64,000 nucleotides of DNA, from NCBI RefSeq assembly GCF_009363615.1, contig NZ_CP045384.1, positions 3,389,501 to 3,453,500 on the forward strand, given 5' to 3'. Both the position numbers and the translations under genes were made by a program. How positions within the stretch are numbered: the stretch's first letter is position 1; each line of letters begins with the position of its first letter. The notes under the pieces are model-generated. The model was not told the origin of the DNA, did no database searches, and was given only the letters and a program-made list of their open reading frames with translations. Source of the stretch: Ruegeria sp. THAF33. GTDB taxonomy: Bacteria; Pseudomonadota; Alphaproteobacteria; Rhodobacterales; Rhodobacteraceae. Of the stretch, positions 42,537 to 51,310 are shown piece after piece.

Positions 42537-43367
42537 TCAATCCGGCAGTTTGCCCTCTTTCGTGCGCAGGGCATCTGCCAGGCGCATTTGGGCTGAACCC
42601 GGGCGCAGCGGCTTTGGTTGGCTGTCATCGGGGGACCAACCGGTCAGGCAAATCAGTTCGAAGGTTGCGGTAAGACGGCCTGTTCCCGTCGAAAAGTGAT
42701 CCGAATAGACGCGCTGTGCGGCTTCGAACACTCTGCGTCGGGTCGGGCATTTCAACCGGGCAGCCAGAGCGTTGGTCTCACCCATATCCCTCAGATCATG
42801 CATCAGGTGCCAGATATCGCGGTATTCTGCCGTCAGCGGTACGGCATCGGCCACTGGCAATGCCAGACCGGCCCGTTGCAGCAACCCACCCAGATCGCGC
42901 AGTTCGGCCATGGGGGCGATGCGGGGGCTGAGCCCGCCCGTGACTTCGATTTCGGCCTGACCCAGTGCGGCGCGCAATTCGTGAAGGGTTTCACCCCCAA
43001 GGCATAGAACAAGAACCAGCCCATCCGGTTTCAAAGCTCTTTTGCATTGGATCAACTGGCCGACCGGGTCATTGGCGCAGTGCAGCGCCATCGCATGAAC
43101 TATCAGATCATGCGCACCGGGTTGCAGCGACAGCACATCGTCATCCGCGACAATGGCGGCATCCGGAAAAATGTCCGCCCAAAGCTGTGGGAAAGGGGTC
43201 ACAACCGCAGGTGCCGTAAAGGCTCTGTTAACCATGGAGAGCCGATCCTGAACCTCATCAATGGCGGCGCGGTGCAAGAACAGGGCGTCGTCCTTCGCGC
43301 GGGCGCGATGATGCAGAATGGCGTTACGGTCGAAAAGAGAGGGTGCGGTGGGCTCGGGCAGTTTCAT
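42537..43367 (-). CDS. SAM-dependent methyltransferase-like protein (BioC/NDUFAF5-related)
   Basis: The 276-residue protein starts MKLPEPTAPSLFDRNAILHHRARA and resembles the alphaproteobacterial relatives of NDUFAF5. It has a class I methyltransferase fold: a middle ALHCANDPVGQLIQCKRALKPDGLVL and GETLHELRAALGQAE. The glycine-rich SAM motif I is degenerate, so catalysis is uncertain. Its 5' end overlaps the divergent comF frame by about 50 bases depending on the start used. The eukaryotic homologue hydroxylates a complex I subunit; the bacterial role is not established. Confidence 0.8.
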   Translation of the reverse strand: MKLPEPTAPSLFDRNAILHHRARAKDDALFLHRAAIDEVQDRLSMVNRAFTAPAVVTPFPQLWADIFPDAAIVADDDVLSLQPGAHDLIVHAMALHCANDPVGQLIQCKRALKPDGLVLVLCLGGETLHELRAALGQAEIEVTGGLSPRIAPMAELRDLGGLLQRAGLALPVADAVPLTAEYRDIWHLMHDLRDMGETNALAARLKCPTRRRVFEAAQRVYSDHFSTGTGRLTATFELICLTGWSPDDSQPKPLRPGSAQMRLADALRTKEGKLPD

Positions 43368-44112
43368 AGGTCGCAAGTATCGCATTGCGCAGCGGATTCA
43401 AACTGCCCTTGCACTGATCTACCCGCCGCGTTGCATGGGCTGCGGAGAGCTGACGGAATCCGATTTCGGCCTGTGTGGGGCGTGTTGGCGGGATACGCCG
43501 TTCATCGGTGGCACGGTTTGCGAAAGCTGTGGTGTGCCCGTGATCGGAAGTGCAGACAGGTTCCGGACCGAGTGCGACGATTGTCTGAAAACCCCTCCGC
43601 GCTGGAACGCGGGCCGCGCTGCGCTGATGTATGATGGGAAGGCGCGGTCACTTGTTCTGGCCTTGAAACATGGTGACCGGACTGAACTGGCCCGCCCCGC
43701 TGCGCGTTGGATGGCGCAGGCCGGGCGCGAGCTGTTGCGTCCCGGGATGGTGATTGCTCCGGTGCCGTTGCATTGGTCACGCCTGCTGAAACGGCGATAC
43801 AATCAGTCTGCGCTGCTGGCACGCAACCTGGGGCGAGAAACCGGGTTGGACTGCGTGCCAGATCTGCTGGTGCGCAAACGGAGGACCCCGGTGATGGACG
43901 GAAAGACCGCGCGGGAAAGGGGCGAAGCCTTGGCAGGCGCAATTGACGTCCACCCAAGGCGGGCACTGCATTTGAAGGGGCGCGATGTCCTGCTGGTGGA
44001 TGACGTGATGACATCCGGCGCGACGCTGGCGGCGTGCACTCGTGCGTGTCAGGCCGCAGGGGCAAATCATATTTTCGTGTTGGCACTGGCGCGCGTTGCC
44101 AAGGATGCCTAA
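43318..44112 (+). CDS. comF: ComF family phosphoribosyltransferase-like protein
   Basis: The 264-residue protein has two zinc-finger-like cysteine pairs at the N terminus (YPPRCMGCGELTE, CGACW, CESCG, CDDC) and a C-terminal PRTase domain with LLVDDVMTSGATLAACTRAC. ComF proteins assist DNA uptake and recombination in competent bacteria; the role here is uncertain. The start is ambiguous: ATG 43318 overlaps the divergent methyltransferase gene, while a GTG at 43348 has an AGAGAGGG site and reduces the overlap. It runs with grxC and the nitrilase gene. Confidence 0.88.
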   Translation: MALRSKREGAVGSGSFIGRKYRIAQRIQTALALIYPPRCMGCGELTESDFGLCGACWRDTPFIGGTVCESCGVPVIGSADRFRTECDDCLKTPPRWNAGRAALMYDGKARSLVLALKHGDRTELARPAARWMAQAGRELLRPGMVIAPVPLHWSRLLKRRYNQSALLARNLGRETGLDCVPDLLVRKRRTPVMDGKTARERGEALAGAIDVHPRRALHLKGRDVLLVDDVMTSGATLAACTRACQAAGANHIFVLALARVAKDA

Positions 44113-44150
44113 TTCGCCCAAGATCGCACGAAACCCAAAGGGACCGGAAC

Positions 44151-44408
44151 ATGAAGCCCGTAGAAATCTATACCTCGCCGCTCTGTGGTTTTTGCCACGC
44201 GGCCAAACGTCTGCTGAAGCAGAAAGGCGTTGAGTTCAAGGAAGTTGACATTCTGATGCACCCCAAACGCAAGCCCGAGATGATCCAGCGTGCAGGTGGC
44301 AAACGCACCGTGCCTCAGATTTTCATCGGGACACAGCATGTGGGCGGCTGCGACGACCTTTACGAGCTGGAGCGGCAAGGCAAGCTTGACCGTCTGCTTG
44401 CGGCCTGA
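44151..44408 (+). CDS. grxC: Glutaredoxin 3 (GrxC)
   Basis: The 85-residue thioredoxin-fold protein has a C12-G-F-C15 active site in YTSPLCGFCHAAKRLL, the cis-Pro motif GKRTVPQIFIG and GGCDDLYELERQGKLD. The usual CPYC is CGFC here, a variant common in alphaproteobacterial GrxC. It reduces disulfides with glutathione in the cytoplasm. Its stop overlaps the next gene's start by one base. Confidence 0.94.
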   Translation: MKPVEIYTSPLCGFCHAAKRLLKQKGVEFKEVDILMHPKRKPEMIQRAGGKRTVPQIFIGTQHVGGCDDLYELERQGKLDRLLAA

Positions 44409-45238
44409 TGAAGACCGCGCTGCTGCAAATCACCTCGTCGGATGATCCGGTCGAAAACCTGGACATGGTGCGCGCCATGGCGGCCGACGCGGCAGGGCAG
44501 GGCGCGCGGTTTATCCTGACGCCAGAGGTCACGAATTGCGTGTCAAACAGTACGACGCGGCAAAACGAGGTTCTTCAGCACGAAGAAGACGACATCACCT
44601 TGGCCGGCCTGCGGGCTCAGGCCGCCCGACTGGGCGTGTGGGTGTTGATCGGGTCACTGGGGATCAAGACTCATGACGCTGACGGGCGGTTTGCCAACCG
44701 GTCTTTCATGATCGATCCGCAAGGTCGGATCGTGGCGCGTTACGACAAGATCCATATGTTCGACGTGCAGGTCACCGAGACCGAGACGTTCCGCGAATCA
44801 AAGAACTACCGCCCCGGCGAAAAGGCGGTCATAGCCGAAACTGATTTTGGCAAAGTGGGTTTGACCATCTGTTATGACATCCGGTTTCCGTACCTGCATG
44901 CGGCTTTGGCGCAGGCAGACGCGCGAATCCTGACCGTTCCGGCAGCGTTTTCACCTGTTACGGGCGCCGCGCATTGGGAATCGCTGTTGCGGGCCCGGGC
45001 GATTGAGACAGGCTGTTGGGTCTTGGCCCCCGCGCAAACGGGGGAACACCCATCAACGCGCGGAAAGACGCGTTTTACCCATGGGCACAGCATGGTCGTC
45101 GACCCGTGGGGAAAGGTGCTGATCGACGCAGGTACCGATCCGGGCATTCACATTTTCGATTTGGATGATAGTTCTGTGACAGAGGCACGCCGCCGCGTGC
45201 CGTCGTTGACACACACCCGGTCTTTCACTGGACCCTGA
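44408..45238 (+). CDS. Carbon-nitrogen hydrolase (Nit2/omega-amidase-like)
   Basis: The 276-residue nitrilase-superfamily protein has the catalytic triad Glu40 (FILTPEVTNC), Lys114 (RYDKIHMFDV) and Cys155 (GLTICYDIRFP). The RYDKIHMFDV region fits the NIT branch with amidase activity on deaminated glutathione or omega-amides rather than nitriles. Its link to the upstream glutaredoxin gene by a one-base overlap fits a role in glutathione-related damage repair. The substrate is inferred. Confidence 0.92.
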   Translation: MKTALLQITSSDDPVENLDMVRAMAADAAGQGARFILTPEVTNCVSNSTTRQNEVLQHEEDDITLAGLRAQAARLGVWVLIGSLGIKTHDADGRFANRSFMIDPQGRIVARYDKIHMFDVQVTETETFRESKNYRPGEKAVIAETDFGKVGLTICYDIRFPYLHAALAQADARILTVPAAFSPVTGAAHWESLLRARAIETGCWVLAPAQTGEHPSTRGKTRFTHGHSMVVDPWGKVLIDAGTDPGIHIFDLDDSSVTEARRRVPSLTHTRSFTGP

Positions 45239-45250
45239 CAGAATTGAACA

Positions 45251-45691
45251 ATGACGGAAGACACCAACGCCCTTGCGGTCACGCTGTTCAGCGAGATCCT
45301 GACCGCGGATCAGTTGTTGCGCAACCGGCTCAGCCGGGTGCTGCCCAAGGGTATGGAAATTTCGCATTTCTCGGTGCTGAATCATCTAGTTTTCGTCGGG
45401 GACGAACGTAGCCCGGCGCAACTGGCCAACACATTCCACGTGACCCGTGGCGCGATGACCAATACTTTGGCCAAGCTGGAATGGGCCGGGTACATCCACA
45501 TCCGCCCCGACTGGGACGACGCCCGCCGCAAGATGGTGGCGATCAGCCCCGCAGGTCGACGGGCGCGGGATCAGGCGATTTCCTCGATTGCCCCGCTGAT
45601 CAACCGCGTGGTCGGAGAGCTCGGGCCGGAGCGGGTCCGCAGCGCCCTGCCGGTGCTTCGGGACTTGCGCATGCAGTTGGAGGGGGAATAA
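45251..45691 (+). CDS. MarR family transcriptional regulator
   Basis: The 146-residue winged-helix protein has the MarR pattern: a dimerisation helix at the N terminus, FSVLNHLVFVGDERSPAQLANTFHVTRGAMTNTLAKLEWAGYI (helix-turn-helix and wing) and RPDWDDARRKMVAISPAGRRA. It follows the nitrilase gene by 12 bases and may control this small operon. Its effector is unknown. It ends 4 bases from the convergent ubiG. Confidence 0.92.
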   Translation: MTEDTNALAVTLFSEILTADQLLRNRLSRVLPKGMEISHFSVLNHLVFVGDERSPAQLANTFHVTRGAMTNTLAKLEWAGYIHIRPDWDDARRKMVAISPAGRRARDQAISSIAPLINRVVGELGPERVRSALPVLRDLRMQLEGE

Positions 45692-45695
45692 CTCC

Positions 45696-46442
45696 CTACT
45701 GTGGCTTCACGCTCGCCGTCACGTAGTTCACGCTCAAGTCCCGATCCGAGATGGACCAGCTCCAAAGGATCGGGTTGAACACGAACCCCTTGCGGTCCAC
45801 CGGGTCCAGCCCGGCCTGACGCAGCAGGTCAAACAGCTCGTCCGGCGTAATGAACTTGTTCCATTCATGCGTGCCGCGCGGCAGCCAACGCATGACGACC
45901 TCGGCCCCGAAAATCGCCATGGCGTAGGATTTCGGGTTGCGGTTGATGGTTGAACAAATCTCCAACCCGCCGGGTTTGAGCAAGTGACGCGTGGCGGTCA
46001 GATAGGACAGGGGATCAGCCACGTGTTCGACCACTTCCATGTTCAGCACAACATCGAATTGCTCACCGGCAGCGGCCATGTCCTCGGCCGTGGTATGGCG
46101 ATAGTCGATCTTCAGCCCGGACTGTTCAGCGTGAATGCGCGCCACGGGCAGATTGCGTTCCGCGGCGTCGGCGCCCACAACGTCGGCCCCAAGACGCGCC
46201 ATTGGTTCGCTCAGCAGCCCGCCGCCGCAACCGATATCCAGCAGGCGCAGGCCTTCCAACGGAATAGGCGACTTTAGGTCGCGATCGAATTCTCCGGCGA
46301 TCTGCTGCGTTATATAGTCCAGCCGGCACGGGTTAAGCATGTGCAATGGTTTGAATTTTCCGTGCGGGTCCCACCATTCCGCGGCCATCGCCTCGAATTT
46401 TGCGATCTCGGACGGGTCCACCGTGTTCGGATGCGCTTGCAT
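45696..46442 (-). CDS. ubiG: Ubiquinone biosynthesis O-methyltransferase UbiG
   Basis: The 248-residue class I methyltransferase has the UbiG landmarks [26 protein letters not shown] motif [19 protein letters not shown] and [16 protein letters not shown]. It methylates hydroxyl groups in two steps of ubiquinone synthesis. It is divergent from the proline iminopeptidase gene across 48 bases and convergent with the MarR gene. Confidence 0.96.
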   Translation of the reverse strand: MQAHPNTVDPSEIAKFEAMAAEWWDPHGKFKPLHMLNPCRLDYITQQIAGEFDRDLKSPIPLEGLRLLDIGCGGGLLSEPMARLGADVVGADAAERNLPVARIHAEQSGLKIDYRHTTAEDMAAAGEQFDVVLNMEVVEHVADPLSYLTATRHLLKPGGLEICSTINRNPKSYAMAIFGAEVVMRWLPRGTHEWNKFITPDELFDLLRQAGLDPVDRKGFVFNPILWSWSISDRDLSVNYVTASVKPQ

Positions 46443-46490
46443 TCCTGTCTCCGTGTGCTCTTTTACGCTTAAGGACTATATAGGGCGATA

Positions 46491-47468
46491 ATGGACAAGT
46501 ACCCGGACCAAAAGCGCGCAGTTCAATATCTGTACCCGCCGATCGACCCTTTCGACCAGCGGATGGTCGATATGGGCGATGGGCACCGTATTTATGTGGA
46601 ACAATGCGGTAATTCTGACGGCATACCCGTCGTGATCCTGCACGGGGGGCCGGGTGGGGGGTGCAGCCCGGCCATGAGGCGATACTTCGATCCACAGGCC
46701 TACAGGGTGATTCTGTTTGACCAGCGCGGATGTGGCCGGTCGCGCCCCACCGCCTCGGTCGAGGACAACACGACGTGGCATCTGGTGGCCGACATAGAGC
46801 GGCTGCGCAAACTCTTCGAGATCGAAGAATGGATCGCTTTTGGCGGAAGCTGGGGGGCGACTCTGGCGTTGATCTATGCCCAGACCCATCCCGATCGCGT
46901 CAGTCGATTGGTGTTGCGCGGGGTGTTCCTTGCGACTCAGGTCGAGCTTGACTGGTTTTACGGCGGCGGCGCCGGGCGGTTCTGGCCCGAGCAATGGCAG
47001 AAATTCACCTCGCTGCTGCCCGAGGTTGAACTGGACGACACCATTGCCGCCTATAACAAACGTCTGTTTTCGGGCGACCGCGCGACAGAGATCCTGTATG
47101 CGCGGGCCTGGTCGCATTGGGAAAACGCGCTGGCCTCGATCCACACCAACGGATCGGTTGGCGAAAGCCCCGGCGAATACGCGCGCACCTTTGCGCGGCT
47201 CGAGAATCACTATTTCTCCAACAAGGCGTTTCTGGAAACGGACGGGCAGATTCTGGATCAGATGGACCGGATCGCGCATATCCCCGGCCATATCGTGCAG
47301 GGGCGCTATGACATGATCTGCCCGCCGCAAGCCGCGTGGTCGCTGGCGGAACGCTGGCCGAATGCCGAACTGAAAATGGTTCGTCAGGCGGGGCACGCCC
47401 TGTCCGAGCCGGGCATCAGCGCGGAACTGGTGCGAATCATGGACCGTGTGGCGGAGGGTGTCGCATGA
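46491..47468 (+). CDS. pip: Proline iminopeptidase
   Basis: The 325-residue alpha/beta hydrolase begins with RAVQYLYPPIDPFDQRMVDMGDGH-like N-terminal features of Pip. It has the oxyanion motif HGGPGGGCSP (51-60), DQRGCGRSRP (78-87) and the nucleophile Ser120 in FGGSWGATLAL. It removes N-terminal proline from peptides in the cytoplasm. It overlaps the next gene by 4 bases (ATGA), which couples a peptidase with a peptide-binding-like protein. Confidence 0.95.
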   Translation: MDKYPDQKRAVQYLYPPIDPFDQRMVDMGDGHRIYVEQCGNSDGIPVVILHGGPGGGCSPAMRRYFDPQAYRVILFDQRGCGRSRPTASVEDNTTWHLVADIERLRKLFEIEEWIAFGGSWGATLALIYAQTHPDRVSRLVLRGVFLATQVELDWFYGGGAGRFWPEQWQKFTSLLPEVELDDTIAAYNKRLFSGDRATEILYARAWSHWENALASIHTNGSVGESPGEYARTFARLENHYFSNKAFLETDGQILDQMDRIAHIPGHIVQGRYDMICPPQAAWSLAERWPNAELKMVRQAGHALSEPGISAELVRIMDRVAEGVA

Positions 47469-48286
47469 CCCGCATCGATCGCCGTGCTCTCTTTGCCTCT
47501 GGTGCCGCTGCCGCATTGCTGGCGGCGACAGGAGCATCCCTTGCCGGTACGCCCAAGAAAGGCGGGACATTGCGTCTGGCCGTTCCGCGCGATGACAGCC
47601 TCGAGCAAGTGGCGCGTGGGGCCGTTTTCGACACAATGACTGAAATCGCCCCGGATAGTACGTTGCGCGGTGAGCTTGCGACCGGCTGGCAAACCGACGC
47701 AGACGCACGGGTCTGGAACTTTGATCTGCGTGATGACGCGGTCTTTCACGATGGCGAACCGTTGCAGATTGCCGATGTCCTGGCCGTTCTGGCCGAAATC
47801 GGAAGGCCCGAGGCGCTTGCCCCCAACCGCCTGCGGCTGGAACTTGCCGAGGCAAATCCCGGATTGCCTTTCCTGTTGGCCGACAGCCGCTTTGTCGTTG
47901 CGCGCGCCGGTGAAACCGTATCCCCGTTGCGCAAGGCCAACGGCACCGGCTGCTATCGTGTCGAACGGGCAGAAGATGGCCGCCATTTTCTGGGCCGCCG
48001 TGTCGAGGGGCATTACAAAGAGGGTCAGGCCGGATGGGCTGACGCGTTTGAGGTCATTGTAATCCCGGACCCTGCCGTGCGGGCCGAGGCGCTGCGGGAC
48101 GGGTATGTCGATATCGCGGCGCTTCCGGATCGGGCCGGAATGCGAGGCACGCGCGGTGTCCGGTTCCACCCGTCCGAGGCCGACATGGCCCTTGCCGTAT
48201 CGAATGCTGTCGGGATGCCGCGGCAGATTGCCGGGAATGGTGCGCTGGACGATGGCCGCATCGCCGAACGGTGGTGGATGGTGTAA
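47465..48286 (+). CDS. Half-length peptide ABC transporter substrate-binding protein (SBP_bac_5-like)
   Basis: The 273-residue protein has a Tat-like signal ([27 protein letters not shown]) and the N-terminal lobe of DppA/OppA-type binding proteins ([43 protein letters not shown]). Typical members have about 500 residues; here the second lobe is missing. The frame is intact with a normal stop, so this is not an evident recent frameshift. No permease or ATPase gene adjoins. It may be a reduced paralogue with a binding or regulatory job; function is unproven. Confidence 0.8.
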   Translation: MTRIDRRALFASGAAAALLAATGASLAGTPKKGGTLRLAVPRDDSLEQVARGAVFDTMTEIAPDSTLRGELATGWQTDADARVWNFDLRDDAVFHDGEPLQIADVLAVLAEIGRPEALAPNRLRLELAEANPGLPFLLADSRFVVARAGETVSPLRKANGTGCYRVERAEDGRHFLGRRVEGHYKEGQAGWADAFEVIVIPDPAVRAEALRDGYVDIAALPDRAGMRGTRGVRFHPSEADMALAVSNAVGMPRQIAGNGALDDGRIAERWWMV

Positions 48287-48359
48287 ATCCGAATGCGAAT
48301 CCCTCGGGGGGTTGCAGACTCGGGCCATCCTGCGTATATGCAGTTTCAACAGCGGCGCG

Positions 48360-48418
48360 TTGGACTTCTGGTCCAAGGCTCCACCGGAAAATTCGACGGG
48401 CCGCGCGCCCGTTTTTTT
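48360..48418 (+). terminator. Two hairpins with T run in the rimP leader (terminator or attenuator)
   Basis: TTGGAC (48360-48365) pairs with GTCCAA (48371-48376). Then ACGGGC (48396-48401) pairs with GCCCGT (48407-48412), followed by T7. The second looks like an intrinsic terminator and ends about 29 bases before the rimP ATG. It may end the pip/SBP transcript or act as an attenuator for rimP-nusA. The remaining ~70 bases of this gap show nothing else I can name. Confidence 0.65.
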
Positions 48419-48446
48419 GTGCCCGACTGACAGGGTAGAGTACCAG

Positions 48447-49037
48447 ATGACAAACGACCTGATAGCAAAAGCTGCCATTGACCGGCGACTGGCCGAGATC
48501 ATCACGCCCGTGATCGAGGATCTGGGCTATGAGCTGGTCCGCATCCGCCTGATGAGCGGCAAGCAGACCACGCTTCAGATCATGGCCGACAAGCCCGATG
48601 GCGGTATCGAAGTGGATGATTGCGCCGAAATTTCCAACGCGGTCAGCGCCACGCTGGATGTCGAGGACCCAATCCTTGATGCCTATACGCTCGAGGTGTC
48701 CAGCCCCGGCATCGACCGCCCTCTGACCCGTCTGAAGGATTTCGAGACCTTCGAAGGGTATGAGGCCAAGATCGAGACCGCCGAACTGATTGACGGCCGC
48801 CGACGCTTCAAGGGCGAATTGGCCGGGATCGAAGGGGACGAGGTTCTGATCAACATCCCCGAGGGGGATGAAACCATCACCATCGGTCTGCAATTCGACT
48901 GGCTGAGCGATGCCAAGCTGGTCCTGACCGATGACCTGATCAAGGAAATGCTGCGCCAGCGCAAGGATGCCGGCGCCCTGAACGAAAACGCTTTCGACGA
49001 GATTGAGACCGAAGGGTCCGAAGAGGAGACGAACTGA
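48447..49037 (+). CDS. rimP: Ribosome maturation factor RimP
   Basis: The 196-residue protein has the RimP N-terminal domain ([54 protein letters not shown]) and a C-terminal SH3-like domain. It assists 30S subunit maturation. It is the first gene of rimP-nusA-ylxR-infB and overlaps nusA by one base. The ATG at 48447 was chosen over longer frames lacking a RimP start. Confidence 0.96.
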   Translation: MTNDLIAKAAIDRRLAEIITPVIEDLGYELVRIRLMSGKQTTLQIMADKPDGGIEVDDCAEISNAVSATLDVEDPILDAYTLEVSSPGIDRPLTRLKDFETFEGYEAKIETAELIDGRRRFKGELAGIEGDEVLINIPEGDETITIGLQFDWLSDAKLVLTDDLIKEMLRQRKDAGALNENAFDEIETEGSEEETN

Positions 49038-50656
49038 TGGCAATCACCTCAGCAAACCAGCTGGAGCTGTTGCAGACCGCCGAGGCCGTGGCCCGCGAAA
49101 AGATGATCGACCCCGGCCTGGTTGTCGAAGCGATGGAGGAATCGCTCGCCCGTGCCGCCAAGAGCCGCTACGGCGCCGAGATGGACATCCGCGTCAGCAT
49201 CGACCGCAAGACCGGCAAGGCGACGTTCACCCGTGTTCGCACGGTGGTCGAAGATGACGAGCTTGAAAACTATCAGGCCGAAATGACCGTCGAGCAGGCA
49301 AAGCAGTACATGGAATCGCCCGAGGTTGGCGACGTCTTCGTCGAAGAAGTTCCGCCGGTTGAAATGGGTCGGATTGCGGCTCAGTCCGCCAAGCAGGTCA
49401 TCCTGCAAAAAGTGCGCGAAGCCGAGCGCGACCGTCAGTACGAAGAATTCAAGGATCGCGCGGGCACCATCATCAACGGTGCGGTCAAGCGCGAAGAGTT
49501 TGGCAATGTCATCGTCGATCTGGGCGGTGCCGAGGCGGTTCTGCGCCGCAACGACAAGATCGGCCGCGAAAGCTATCGCCCGAATGACCGGGTGCGCGCC
49601 TATATCAAAGAGGTTCGCCGCGAAGTGCGTGGCCACCAGATTTTCCTGTCGCGCACCGCGCCGGAATTCATGGCTGAGCTGTTCAAGATGGAAGTACCGG
49701 AAATCTATGACGGCATCATCGAGGTCAAGGCCGTGGCCCGTGACCCCGGTTCGCGCGCCAAGATCGCTGTGATCTCGTATGACGGCTCGATCGATCCTGT
49801 CGGGGCCTGCGTTGGTATGCGTGGCAGCCGTGTTCAGGCCGTTGTGAACGAGCTTCAGGGTGAAAAGATCGACATTATCCCGTGGAACGAAGATCAGCCG
49901 ACCTTCCTGGTGAACGCGTTGCAGCCTGCCGAGGTTTCCAAGGTGGTTCTGGACGAAGAAGCCGGCAAGATCGAGGTCGTCGTGCCCGAAGAACAATTGT
50001 CGCTGGCCATCGGTCGCCGCGGTCAGAACGTGCGTCTGGCCAGCCAGCTGACCGGTCTGGACATCGACATCATGACCGAAGCCGAAGAATCGGCCCGCCG
50101 TCAGAAGGAATTCGAAGCCCGTACCAAACTGTTCATGGACAGCCTGGATCTGGATGAATTCTTTGCTCAGCTGCTGGTCTCGGAAGGCTTCACCAACCTC
50201 GAAGAGGTTGCCTATGTCGAGATCGAGGAACTGCTGGTCATCGACGGCGTTGACGAAGGTACCGCGCAGGAACTGCAAACCCGCGCCCGCGAGTTCCTGG
50301 AAGCACAGGCCAAGGCGGCACTGGATGCGGCGCGTGAATTGGGGGCCGAGGACAGTCTCATTGAATTCGAAGGCCTGACACCCCAGATGGTGGAGGCGCT
50401 GGCCAGGGACGACGTGAAGACTCTGGAAGACTTTGCAACTTGCGCCGACTGGGAACTGGCCGGTGGCTGGACGACCGTCGATGGTGAGCGTGTCAAGGAT
50501 GACGGTGTATTGGAGCCTTTCGGCGTAACGCTGGAAGAGGCGCAAGATATGGTCATGACGGCGCGTATCCTGCTGGGTTGGGTTGATCCGGCCGAGCTGG
50601 AACAGGCGGAAGAAGACGCCGACGGCGACGCAGCAGACGAGGAGGTCGAGGCCTGA
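49037..50656 (+). CDS. nusA: Transcription termination/antitermination factor NusA
   Basis: The 539-residue protein has the NusA N-terminal domain ([20 protein letters not shown]), an S1 domain near 135-200, and two KH domains ([37 protein letters not shown]). Two helix-hairpin-helix/acidic repeats lie in the C-terminal third. It binds RNA polymerase and nascent RNA to modulate pausing and termination. Operon order rimP-nusA-ylxR-infB is the conserved bacterial one. Confidence 0.97.
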   Translation: MAITSANQLELLQTAEAVAREKMIDPGLVVEAMEESLARAAKSRYGAEMDIRVSIDRKTGKATFTRVRTVVEDDELENYQAEMTVEQAKQYMESPEVGDVFVEEVPPVEMGRIAAQSAKQVILQKVREAERDRQYEEFKDRAGTIINGAVKREEFGNVIVDLGGAEAVLRRNDKIGRESYRPNDRVRAYIKEVRREVRGHQIFLSRTAPEFMAELFKMEVPEIYDGIIEVKAVARDPGSRAKIAVISYDGSIDPVGACVGMRGSRVQAVVNELQGEKIDIIPWNEDQPTFLVNALQPAEVSKVVLDEEAGKIEVVVPEEQLSLAIGRRGQNVRLASQLTGLDIDIMTEAEESARRQKEFEARTKLFMDSLDLDEFFAQLLVSEGFTNLEEVAYVEIEELLVIDGVDEGTAQELQTRAREFLEAQAKAALDAARELGAEDSLIEFEGLTPQMVEALARDDVKTLEDFATCADWELAGGWTTVDGERVKDDGVLEPFGVTLEEAQDMVMTARILLGWVDPAELEQAEEDADGDAADEEVEA

Positions 50657-50678
50657 TCTCGGGCTTCGAGTGGCGTGT

Positions 50679-51302
50679 ATGAGTCGCGGTGGCGCCCATA
50701 AGGATCGGTCCGACGGACCCGAGCGCAAGTGCATCGCCACGGGCGAGGTGCAGCCCAAATTCGGGTTGATCCGCTTTGTGGCGGGGCCGGACGGTCAGGT
50801 TTTTCCGGATGTCGCGGCGAAATTGCCCGGGCGGGGGGTCTATGTGGCGGCGGATCGTGCCGCCCTGGACAAGGCCGTTGGCAAGAAACTGTTTGCGCGG
50901 GGGTTCAAGGCGCAGGTGTCTGTGCCGAAGGACCTGGCGGAAAAGGTTGAACAGCAGATCGCGCGGCGCGTTGTCGAGCTGCTCAGCCTGGCGCGCAAGT
51001 CCGGCGACGCGGTTGCCGGGTATGAAAAGGTCAAGACGTGGCTGGACCGGGAAGAGGCGCAGGTGCTGATTCAGGCCGCTGATGGATCGGGGCGCGGCAA
51101 GTCCAAACTGAGCACGCCGCACTTCGGGAAATACATAGGTTGGCTGACGGCAGACGAATTAGGACAGGCATTTGGGCGCCAAACGGTGATTCATGCGGCC
51201 TTGGCCTCTGGCGGACTCGCCAAACGTGTTGTAGAGGAAGCGCAGCGCCTGCGTGGCTTGCGCGAAACGGATGACGGCGGCAGGGGCCGCGCGGAAGGGT
51301 AA
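50679..51302 (+). CDS. YlxR (DUF448) RNA-binding protein fused to an L7Ae-like domain
   Basis: The 207-residue protein starts [22 protein letters not shown] and has the YlxR motif [26 protein letters not shown] second domain from about residue 85 ([31 protein letters not shown]) resembles the L7Ae/L30e fold found alone as YlxQ in Gram-positive nusA operons. This two-domain fusion is usual in alphaproteobacteria. It probably binds RNA or polymerase; precise role unknown. It sits 22 bases after nusA and 8 bases before infB. Confidence 0.88.
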   Translation: MSRGGAHKDRSDGPERKCIATGEVQPKFGLIRFVAGPDGQVFPDVAAKLPGRGVYVAADRAALDKAVGKKLFARGFKAQVSVPKDLAEKVEQQIARRVVELLSLARKSGDAVAGYEKVKTWLDREEAQVLIQAADGSGRGKSKLSTPHFGKYIGWLTADELGQAFGRQTVIHAALASGGLAKRVVEEAQRLRGLRETDDGGRGRAEG

Positions 51303-51310
51303 GTAGCTTT

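Noticed and set aside
48287..48446. Possible tRNA in the rimP upstream region
   Set aside because: No cloverleaf, T-loop or anticodon stem could be fitted; only two simple hairpins are present.
49049..50758. A 569-codon open frame antisense to nusA
   Set aside because: Shadow of the high-GC nusA frame; product resembles no family.
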